This document shows positions 13,017 to 20,369 of a stretch of DNA of 20,369 nucleotides, piece by piece. Numbering within the stretch: position 1 is the first letter of the stretch; every line of letters starts with the position of its first letter. The notes under the pieces were generated by a model that was given only the letters and a program-made list of their open reading frames with translations, did no database searches and was not told the DNA's origin. Location: positions 1 through 20,369 of the forward strand of contig JAHWHE010000031.1 of NCBI GenBank assembly GCA_019323495.1, given 5' to 3'. The stretch is from Candidatus Woesearchaeota archaeon (lineage in GTDB: Archaea > Nanobdellota > Nanobdellia > Woesearchaeales > WJKV01). A program made the position numbers and the translations under genes.

Positions 13017-14935
13017 GAGAACTCGACAGCAACAACATCCCGGTCTATTCTTTTCGCACTATTCTTTAGTTTCTCTGTAAGATTTCTTTCTGCTTTCATT
13101 ATCTGGCCCAATCTGTCTATTATCTGCCTGAAGAATCTTATGATGTCGCCTTCTGCCAGGTTTGATTTCTGCAGCAGCTGCTTGAACTCACAGCCATCAC
13201 TCCATGAACGCACAAGATCGTCAACAAGAGTAAGGTTTTTTTCTTTCAATCTTTTTCTTATCAATTGGTTGCCCATGTCCACCTTGACCCTGGGCGATCT
13301 CATCTTTGTATAGAACTTGTCTGCTCTTCTCTCTTCATAAACAATTGCGCCCAATAAAACATTGATGTCTGTCTCTGACAGTTTATTGAATGTGCCGTTG
13401 AACAACAGTTCTGCCAGCAGCAATTCATCTGCGTACAATCTTGAAGCGAATCTTCCTTTTGAAGTCAATCTCATTGTTCTTCTATCAATGTAGCCGTTCT
13501 TCAGCAATTTCCTCTTCAGATTATTGAAGCTAGCCATTATCCTGAGCTGTCTGTCGCTCTTTTTCTTTAGAACATAATAACCAAAGTTCTGTTTCAGAAT
13601 GTCCTCTATCTGGAAATCGTCATAATTGTCAACCAGATTCAGCACCATATTAGGGGACAATGAGAACTGGCTCACTATAGGTTCTACGTCTTTTGTTGTA
13701 ATCGAAATAATTTTAGGGATGTCATCATAGCCTTTGTCAGCCATTGCAAAAACATAGCCTTCCTTGTCAATGCCTCTTCTTCCTGCTCTTCCTGCGATCT
13801 GGTAGTATTCCTTGCTGAACAAGTATCTGAATGTCCTTCCGTCATATTTTCTTAGGGACTGCATGCAGACGCTTCGCGCAGGCATGTTGATCCCTACTGC
13901 AAAGGTTTCTGTTGCGTACAAAGCAGAAATCAGACCCTTGCTGAAAAGGATCTCGACCAATTCCTTTGCTTTCGGCAGCAGACCTGCATTATGCGTTGCA
14001 ACACCTCTCAAGAGCATGCTTCTCAGGTTCTGCATGCTTTTCATGCCCCTGAATTTTGCAGGGATTATCCTGTTAAAATGATCGATGATCTCTGCTTTTT
14101 GCTCATTGTCAGTGAATTCGAAATCTTTTGCGCACTGCAGGCCGTTCTCCCAGCACTGCTTCCTGCTGAATGTGAAAAAAATAGTGGGTAGAAGATCGTG
14201 CTCTTTCAGATATTCCACAAGATAAAGATGATTTGGAGGATTCGGCTCTGGCCTTAACGATCTTCTCTTGATTTTTCTTTTTCTTGCCTGAATCATCCTG
14301 TAGTTCTCTTCCATCTCTGTCATCTTTTTCAATTCATTAGCTTTTATGACGCCTGCGTCATTGTCAAAAAGAAAATGCTGCAAAGGCACAGCTCTTGTGC
14401 TGCAAGTAACCACATCTACTGAATGGCCCTTGATGTCCCTAATCCACTGCGAAAAAACAACTGCATTCGGAATAGTCGCTGACAAGCAGAGAAAACGCAC
14501 TGTCTCTGGACTGAAAATTATGCTTTCTTCCCAGACAGTGCCTCTTTCAGGATCGTTCATGAAATGCACTTCGTCAAAAATAACATAGCTCAAGTCAGGC
14601 ACAATGCTGTGCTCTAATAGCATGTTCCTGTAAACTTCTGTTGTCATTATCAAGACAGGAGCTCTGTCATTGATGACAACGTCGCCTGTTAGAATGCCGA
14701 TCTTGTCTTCTCCATACTCATGGATAAAGTCCCTGTATTTCTGGTTGCTCAGAGCTTTTATCGGTGCTGTGTAGATCACTCTCTTCTTCTCTTTGATGCT
14801 CTTGTCAATTATGTAATCTGCAATCAAAGTCTTTCCTGTCCCTGTCGCTGCACTGACCACAACAGAATGATTTTTTTCAATCGAATGTATCGCATCCTCT
14901 TGAAACGGGTCTAATGTAAATTCTTTGTATTTCAA
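13013..14935 (-). CDS. Ski2/Mtr4-like DExH RNA helicase
   Basis: 640 residues. The helicase core has Walker A AATGTGKT (29-36), motif Ia APIKALSNQK, DEVH (121-124), SAT (152-154), motif IV/V ATETFAVGINMPARS and motif VI QIAGRAGRRG. A winged-helix region and a DSHCT-like C-terminal helical domain follow (from about 495, DELLLAELLFNG). This is the Ski2/Mtr4 group; in eukaryotes these feed RNA to the exosome, and archaeal members act on RNA or branched DNA. The arch/KOW insertion of Mtr4 is absent. The start is TTG 14935, directly after an in-frame stop, with GGGGG (14947-14943) 7 nt upstream; no ATG is near. It lies 15 nt after the giant surface protein gene and may be read from the same transcript. 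Confidence 0.93.
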   Translation of the reverse strand: MKYKEFTLDPFQEDAIHSIEKNHSVVVSAATGTGKTLIADYIIDKSIKEKKRVIYTAPIKALSNQKYRDFIHEYGEDKIGILTGDVVINDRAPVLIMTTEVYRNMLLEHSIVPDLSYVIFDEVHFMNDPERGTVWEESIIFSPETVRFLCLSATIPNAVVFSQWIRDIKGHSVDVVTCSTRAVPLQHFLFDNDAGVIKANELKKMTEMEENYRMIQARKRKIKRRSLRPEPNPPNHLYLVEYLKEHDLLPTIFFTFSRKQCWENGLQCAKDFEFTDNEQKAEIIDHFNRIIPAKFRGMKSMQNLRSMLLRGVATHNAGLLPKAKELVEILFSKGLISALYATETFAVGINMPARSVCMQSLRKYDGRTFRYLFSKEYYQIAGRAGRRGIDKEGYVFAMADKGYDDIPKIISITTKDVEPIVSQFSLSPNMVLNLVDNYDDFQIEDILKQNFGYYVLKKKSDRQLRIMASFNNLKRKLLKNGYIDRRTMRLTSKGRFASRLYADELLLAELLFNGTFNKLSETDINVLLGAIVYEERRADKFYTKMRSPRVKVDMGNQLIRKRLKEKNLTLVDDLVRSWSDGCEFKQLLQKSNLAEGDIIRFFRQIIDRLGQIMKAERNLTEKLKNSAKRIDRDVVAVEFS

Positions 14936-14950
14936 TCAATTACCCCCAAT

Positions 14951-17900
14951 TCATATCTTCTTTTTCAATAATTGGTCTATTTCCTTGCCAAGATCCTTCA
15001 TTTCTGTCTCTAATTTCCCCAGATTCTTGCCCTGCTTCGCAAACTTCCTCATCTTGACTCTTTTCAGCAATCCTAGCTTTGGTTTTTTGGGTTTTACCTT
15101 CTTTATTTTCGCTGGTTTTGCTTTCTTTATTGGCTTTATTTTTATTTTCTTTACTTTAACAGGTTTAACCTTCTTGATCTTGACTTTCATTGGCTTTGCT
15201 TTCCTTGGCTTTATAATGGTTTCCTTTGCTTTTCCGTATTTTGCCATGAATGTCGCTGCTAATTCTTTTGTTGACAGCTTTGGCTTTGCCTTTATAACTT
15301 TCTTAATTGGTTTAATTTTTATCTTCTTTGGCTCAACTGGCTTGGCTGGCTTACTAGGTCTTGCAGGTTTGGCCAAGCTCTCAGGGAACCTCTTGCGGAT
15401 GAATGATGATGCAAGCTGTCTTGTTGTAACTTTCTCTTTCAATTGATGCAATCTTACTTCGTACAATATCAGCAGCAATATCAATAACAATAACAGAGGT
15501 ATGAGCCACCATAGGAATTTGAAGTTGAACTCTCTTTGTTCTTCGATTATTTCAGGCACAGGTTCTTCCACAACAGGCAATGCTTCAACTATCTCTGGCT
15601 TTTCCTCGACAGTCACATTAACTGGTTTTGCTTTGGTTGGAATCTTTGTAGGAGGTGTTGGAATTTCCTCTACAACAGGCGCTTTTTCATACGAGTAATA
15701 GCCTGACCTGCTACCTCCTCCGCCTCCACCGCCTCCGGCCCCTATTGGTGCTGCTGGAGGTGGCGGCGGCACGTACTCAGGCGGCGTCAATAAGATAGGT
15801 GTAAATTCTGAAGATGTTTGCGTAGGGCCAGATACAGGGCCTGTAAAGTTAGAGCCTGTAATATTTACAATATTCGTAATAGCGCTATTATTAGTAAGGT
15901 TGCTATGGACAAATACTGTAACATTGATGCCTCCGCTAGAGTTAGGAGCAATCGTTCCAAGGTTCCATGTGTTATTGGTAGTTGGATCGCTCGGTGCTGG
16001 AACTGCGCTGTAATATGTGACATTTGCGTCGTACGTTTCAATGACAGTCACATTATATGCAGAACCATTGCCAGAATTCAAGTAAAGAATTGTGTAATTC
16101 AAATAAGATCCATTGTACGCAAAGGCAACATTGTCATTTTTGACAATAGTAAGGATAGGGTTCAATGTTTCATTCGAAGTGTAGTTTGTGAAATGCGATA
16201 CATTGTATTTGTAAGTAGTTCCTATATAACTCTGTTCTGTGCAAATGGTTGTTGGGCAGAAGGTAAAGCTGCCGTCATCTTCAAGATCATAGAAAGGATA
16301 AGGATCCGTTAGCACAACGCTGTAGAAGGTTAAGTCTGCACTAACATTCAAACCTGGTGCGTTCGCGCTGTCCACAAAGATGTGGTTGTTCGAGAAAGCG
16401 ATGTCCTGCATAAGATTTGTTCTTGCCTGGTTCAGCAATGCTGTGAAATTTATCTTTCCGTGAGTTGTATTCTCAAAAGCAACGCCTGCCTGGCTGAATC
16501 TGTAAGATTGTGCAAATGAATCTACGAAAGTGATGTTTTCAGATAATGAAATGTTAAGATCTTCTGCTGAATTGCTCGTAGATGTAGTTCGTACGATATC
16601 TACACCATCAGAATCAATCAAGAATATTCCTTTTCTTCCTGCATTCCTTGCAGTGCAATCTGTTATGTCTACGTTGCTTGAATTGATTAGGTAGAACGCA
16701 TCTCTTCCACAAGGATCAATTGTGCCATTGGAGATGACTGTTCCAGAGGCATTGCCGAGCTCATAACCATTCCAGCTGGTTGCGCTAGCCAACGAATTAT
16801 TCAAGAACGTATTGTTGAACGAATCATAAATATCGAATCCATTATACCATATGCTACCTGTTACTCTGTTGTTTGTGAACAAGTTATTATGCGATTTGTC
16901 TGCGATCTGCAAGCCGTGGTTCCAGCTGGCGACTACAGTGTTATTGGTTATATTATTGTACATGGAGTGATCAAGGAAATAACCAGCTGAAGTGCTTTGT
17001 AGTGCTGTATTGTTTATTATAGTATTGTAGAAGCCATAAAGCAGATAATAATCATAATCATAATTGTTATTTCCTACGTTGTTTCTTACAAGAGTGAAAT
17101 TCGATCTATTCAAATAAATACCTTCGTTTTCCTGGAACACTGTGTTGTCTAAAACTAAGTTGTTGTTTGATAAAATAATGTGAACGCCGTACAATCCGTC
17201 ATCCTGCATAGAATTGTCCTGTATGATGTTGTTGTGTGATGTTTCAAGCCTGAATGAATCCAATCCATTATTGTCGCCGCTATTATTTATGAGGGTGTTG
17301 TTGCTCGATCCGCCAAAGAGATGGAAGCCAGCAACTCCTGAATTGGATGCATAGTTATAGAACAGCCTGTTGAAGCTTGATGAAGTCAAATTAAATGCAT
17401 TCATATTTGCGCTGCGGCCAGTATTATTTGACAAATTATTGTAATTACTGTTTGTCAATAGCAAGCAATAGTTGTATCTTCCTGTCGTAAACGTAGCACC
17501 AGGATTATGTGTGTTGTTCACTAAAATGTTATAGTTTGAATTTTCAAGCGCTATCAACGCCCGGCCCCTCCAGCTGAATATGCCAGGGCCTATTTGGACC
17601 CTCTTACCAGCACCCTTATTGTTGGATAAGTTATTGTAGAAGGAATAATACAGGTATGCACCGTCTCCAGAAGATGCGTTATGTAAGATATTGCTTAAGA
17701 TAAAACTGCTGTTTGTATAGTTGAATTGTATTCCGTATGTAAAGTTGTAGACATCACAGTTTTTAATCGTGACATTGTCCAAGTATAATGCGGCGATTCC
17801 TACGCTGCCTGTTGAATTCATGCCGTTCAATAATCTGTTCGAGCAATCGAGCACAATATCGTCTGCTGTCAGGTTAAAGCAGCTTCCGTTCTGGTGCCTG

Positions 17901-20369
17901 TTCTCTATCAATGTCAAGCTCCTGTCAAGATTTCCGCAGCCGCGGATTGTTTGGTTTGATGAGTTTACAGGCGCTCCGTTCTTGAAACCATTGCTAGGCG
18001 TGACTTCGCATGTCCAGTTGTCACCAATGTGCGTTGCTGACGGACTCAATGAGGAAACGAGCGAGAATGTTCCGTTAGGTATTGCCGTGCTTCCTGCAAG
18101 CGAAGGAACTTCAATGCTTCTATTGAACCATTTATAGAATGCAGTTACTGTTGTGTTGTATGGATCGATTATTGTTGCATAGCAATTCAGATTCTCTTCT
18201 GTGAAATTGGTATAGTAAGATGAATTCAACCCAACTAGCTGAACTGCAGGATTAGGAGTTGCATTCGCATCCATCGGACCCCAGTCTGTGACATTGCCCA
18301 CCACATTTCCATAGATGGTGATTCCGTCCACCTGCAGTCCATAAGGATATTCTGCACCTATGTCGCCGAAGCCGTCTGCGTTTCTATCATAAATCTGCCA
18401 TAGCGCAATATCGCTCCACGCGTTTCCTTCTGCTGTGAATCCTGCAGCTTTTACGCCGTTTGTCGTGTTAAAGCTGTTGCCTACTGCATCTGCGTTCGCG
18501 TGCACTGCTACGCTGTTTGTGAAATTATTGAAATATACTGTATTTCTTGTTGATGCGCCTGTTATGTTAATGCCTATGCTGTTTGCCGTAAATGTGTTGT
18601 TTGTTATTGTGTTATCGTCAGAATTAGTAACTGTTATTCCTCCAACCTTATTGGCAACAAGCGTATTAAGATGCAATATGTTAAAATATGCCTGGTCGTC
18701 TAAAAGAATTCCGTTTCCTGCAGGAGGAGGACCCATCCAGCCTGTGCCAAGATTATTGCTTGCAGAATTGTTTGTTAAATTGTTAAAGGTTGCCTCGTCT
18801 AATTGTATGCCGTCCTTGCCGTTAAGCGTCGCGATGTTATCTGCCATTACATTGTAATGCGACTTGAAAAGTTCCATACCGTTATTGTTAGGGTTGTTTG
18901 TGGCAGTATTATTATATACAAAACTGTAATTTGAATATTCTAAAATAATTCCTCCTCTGAAATTGTTTTGAGCTGAGTTGCGTTCAATCGTATTGCCCAG
19001 AACTGCTGCAGTATGTACGCCATCGCGCACGTTTCCGTCTACAGTGTTGTCGACAGTCCACACACCATCTGATACATTAACCAAGATGCCGTTGTTATTA
19101 TTGTTATTGGCAGTATTATTGATAATATCGCAATTGTCTGAAAGTTCCAGGTAGATTCCATTGTTATTGCTTATTGCTGTATTATTGATGATATACTCCT
19201 GGCCGCTGTTTTCAACATCTATTCCATTGCCTGTGTTTCCTGTTACCCTATTGTTTTCAACGATATTGCCCGTAGTTGGACCGCCTCCGCCCCCTGATAC
19301 TTCTACAATCATGATGCCGTGGATTAAGTTATTATAGGAACTGGAATTTGTAACATTCGAGAAATCGCTCGTGTTCAGCACAATTCCCGAACCGCTGTTG
19401 TCATACACTGTATTATTTTCTAACAGAACTGATTCGCCGTGGAACATCCAAATACCTGCTTCTGAATTGTTGAAAACCTCATTATTCCACACCTTGTGGA
19501 AAAGCATGCCGTCTTCATTGGTGGCAAATTCGTCGCCCAAAATGATTCCATATCCAGTATTATTGTAAATCCTATTGTAGGAAATATTGAATCCAATAGA
19601 ATCGTCGTAGTTCCTAATTCCCGAGCCAGAAATATTGTATATTGTATTATTGAAAATGACTATATCCCTGCCGCCATAACGCTGAAGATCAATACCGAAG
19701 TAATCGCAATTGTAAATAGTGTTGTTGTTGGCAGTATTGTTGTCCCACGCTATTTGTATTCCTCTTCCATCTATGTCATAAATCGTATTGAACTCGAGAA
19801 TATTATGGCCTCCCCGATCTATCCAGATTCCTGCGCCTGCAGGGTTCGAAATCACTGACATGTTATAAATCGTGTTGCTCGAAACGATGTTTCCTTCTGC
19901 TGATACTCCAGAGGCTTCACCATAACCCAAATTGATTCCGTAATACAATCTAGGATTTTCTCTGAAACCGTTCTTAATGGTGTTGTTTGATATGGTGTTG
20001 CCGTCGCTGTCAACCAGTATTCCAAATGTTGTGGATGTCGATGAAGTGAAATTGACAGTGAAATTGTTTATTGTGTTGTTGTCTATGTAGTTGAAGTTTG
20101 AATTAGGATCAAGCTGGATTCCCCTCAGCACGAATTCCAGATAGTTATTCGTAATATTGTTCAGATAGGATTTTGTCAGATTTATTCCTTTGCTGCAGTT
20201 CCAAAATTGGTTGTTCCTGATAATGCTTTGGTTAGTCTCATAGAACAACAAACACGTAGTTGCGTTTTCTAGCGTGTTGTTTTCGATGATTGTTCCTACC
20301 GCAGGATCGCTGTCAATGTCTTTTACAAAGCCGCCAATATTACAATTGGTGATATTTACATTGCTGGCA
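14951..20369 (-). CDS. Giant parallel beta-helix surface protein, N-terminus beyond window
   Basis: The frame is open from the right window edge (first full codon at 20368) to TGA 14951-14953: 1805 residues with the N-terminus, and any signal peptide, missing. Block 1 (about 18430-20369) and block 2 (about 16330-17930) are NosD-like right-handed beta-helices made of Asn-rich turns such as NNTIYN and GIWIDRGG. An Ig-like spacer (about 17930-18430) separates them. Then come a conserved linker (HIFVDSANAPGL), a DUF11-like domain (about 15790-16160), a Pro/Gly linker with eight Gly (15700-15790), and a membrane helix FLWWLIPLLLLLILLLILYE (15458-15523). The 168-residue tail has about 32% Lys. Expected topology is a huge exterior with a basic tail inside. 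Beta-helices of this kind often bind or cut carbohydrates, but no catalytic residues can be assigned. N-x-S/T sites are dense. Confidence 0.92.
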   Translation of the reverse strand, partial: ASNVNITNCNIGGFVKDIDSDPAVGTIIENNTLENATTCLLFYETNQSIIRNNQFWNCSKGINLTKSYLNNITNNYLEFVLRGIQLDPNSNFNYIDNNTINNFTVNFTSSTSTTFGILVDSDGNTISNNTIKNGFRENPRLYYGINLGYGEASGVSAEGNIVSSNTIYNMSVISNPAGAGIWIDRGGHNILEFNTIYDIDGRGIQIAWDNNTANNNTIYNCDYFGIDLQRYGGRDIVIFNNTIYNISGSGIRNYDDSIGFNISYNRIYNNTGYGIILGDEFATNEDGMLFHKVWNNEVFNNSEAGIWMFHGESVLLENNTVYDNSGSGIVLNTSDFSNVTNSSSYNNLIHGIMIVEVSGGGGGPTTGNIVENNRVTGNTGNGIDVENSGQEYIINNTAISNNNGIYLELSDNCDIINNTANNNNNNGILVNVSDGVWTVDNTVDGNVRDGVHTAAVLGNTIERNSAQNNFRGGIILEYSNYSFVYNNTATNNPNNNGMELFKSHYNVMADNIATLNGKDGIQLDEATFNNLTNNSASNNLGTGWMGPPPAGNGILLDDQAYFNILHLNTLVANKVGGITVTNSDDNTITNNTFTANSIGINITGASTRNTVYFNNFTNSVAVHANADAVGNSFNTTNGVKAAGFTAEGNAWSDIALWQIYDRNADGFGDIGAEYPYGLQVDGITIYGNVVGNVTDWGPMDANATPNPAVQLVGLNSSYYTNFTEENLNCYATIIDPYNTTVTAFYKWFNRSIEVPSLAGSTAIPNGTFSLVSSLSPSATHIGDNWTCEVTPSNGFKNGAPVNSSNQTIRGCGNLDRSLTLIENRHQNGSCFNLTADDIVLDCSNRLLNGMNSTGSVGIAALYLDNVTIKNCDVYNFTYGIQFNYTNSSFILSNILHNASSGDGAYLYYSFYNNLSNNKGAGKRVQIGPGIFSWRGRALIALENSNYNILVNNTHNPGATFTTGRYNYCLLLTNSNYNNLSNNTGRSANMNAFNLTSSSFNRLFYNYASNSGVAGFHLFGGSSNNTLINNSGDNNGLDSFRLETSHNNIIQDNSMQDDGLYGVHIILSNNNLVLDNTVFQENEGIYLNRSNFTLVRNNVGNNNYDYDYYLLYGFYNTIINNTALQSTSAGYFLDHSMYNNITNNTVVASWNHGLQIADKSHNNLFTNNRVTGSIWYNGFDIYDSFNNTFLNNSLASATSWNGYELGNASGTVISNGTIDPCGRDAFYLINSSNVDITDCTARNAGRKGIFLIDSDGVDIVRTTSTSNSAEDLNISLSENITFVDSFAQSYRFSQAGVAFENTTHGKINFTALLNQARTNLMQDIAFSNNHIFVDSANAPGLNVSADLTFYSVVLTDPYPFYDLEDDGSFTFCPTTICTEQSYIGTTYKYNVSHFTNYTSNETLNPILTIVKNDNVAFAYNGSYLNYTILYLNSGNGSAYNVTVIETYDANVTYYSAVPAPSDPTTNNTWNLGTIAPNSSGGINVTVFVHSNLTNNSAITNIVNITGSNFTGPVSGPTQTSSEFTPILLTPPEYVPPPPPAAPIGAGGGGGGGGSRSGYYSYEKAPVVEEIPTPPTKIPTKAKPVNVTVEEKPEIVEALPVVEEPVPEIIEEQREFNFKFLWWLIPLLLLLILLLILYEVRLHQLKEKVTTRQLASSFIRKRFPESLAKPARPSKPAKPVEPKKIKIKPIKKVIKAKPKLSTKELAATFMAKYGKAKETIIKPRKAKPMKVKIKKVKPVKVKKIKIKPIKKAKPAKIKKVKPKKPKLGLLKRVKMRKFAKQGKNLGKLETEMKDLGKEIDQLLKKKI
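15122..15424 (-). repeat. Internal duplication in the Lys-rich tail
   Basis: Module A (15299-15424) and module B (15122-15271) each begin with T-R/K-Q/E-LA-S/A-S/T-F (TRQLASSF, TKELAATF) and each end with an identical KKIKIKPIKK. The matching DNA at their ends differs at only a few bases, pointing to a duplication within the gene. Confidence 0.7.

Noticed and set aside
14925..19858. Several plus-strand open frames opposite the giant surface-protein gene (e.g. 14925-15446, 17769-18137, 18435-18857)
   Set aside because: They are antisense to a continuous coding frame with clear beta-helix, membrane and tail features, and none has a recognisable motif or a ribosome site.
16330..20369. CRISPR-like or satellite DNA in the AT-rich repetitive stretch
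   Set aside because: The recurrence is at protein level (NNT/NNS turns of a beta-helix), with irregular spacing and no conserved DNA repeat.

Overview
The window looks like a chromosomal segment of a DPANN-type archaeon, most like Woesearchaeota/Pacearchaeota relatives. This is inferred from archaeal TATA-box promoters (TTTATATA or TTTAAATA type, often about 26 nt before the start codon, implying leaderless mRNAs), a transketolase split into N and C subunits, an archaeal Ski2/Mtr4-like helicase, and a giant Asn-rich parallel beta-helix surface protein with a C-terminal membrane anchor. The composition is moderately AT-rich. No 16S rRNA or other marker gene is present, so the placement stays tentative.

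Left part (1-6734). A partial zf-HC2-like small protein and a winged-helix regulator lie on the minus strand. The regulator is divergent from a plus-strand chaperone cluster: grpE, a YkgJ-type cysteine-cluster protein, a GNAT acetyltransferase, dnaK, a 66-residue unknown protein, a DHH phosphoesterase and dnaJ. Spacing is tight, with an 8-nt overlap and gaps of 1, 11 and 2 nt among the others. The DnaK/DnaJ/GrpE machine is of bacterial type, and the divergent regulator is a natural candidate for its control. Between the two promoters lie spaced GTTGTT repeats and a small dyad.

Middle (6735-10871). A eukaryote-like Ser/Thr kinase has an altered Lys/Glu pair, a large insertion in the N-lobe and a C-terminal hydrophobic segment. 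A 48-residue zinc-ribbon protein follows, with an exact A_AAA_AAG slippery heptamer in frame and an open -1 extension. Next comes a radical SAM protein with a C-terminal HhH domain, coupled by a 1-nt overlap to a DUF4130 protein; this is a known linked pair of putative DNA repair/metabolism genes. The converging intergenic region holds a long hairpin with its own promoter-like sequence on the minus strand, so it is either a bidirectional terminator or a small RNA.

Right part (10872-20369). The split transketolase (N then C subunit, minus strand) is divergent from a Kazal-domain lipoprotein. The lipoprotein gene overlaps, tail to tail by 4 nt, a Ski2/Mtr4-type helicase with a TTG start. The helicase follows, by 15 nt, a giant surface protein whose 5' end lies beyond the window. 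That protein has two beta-helix blocks separated by an Ig-like spacer, a DUF11-like domain, a Pro/Gly linker, one transmembrane helix and a 168-residue Lys-rich cytoplasmic tail built on an internal duplication.
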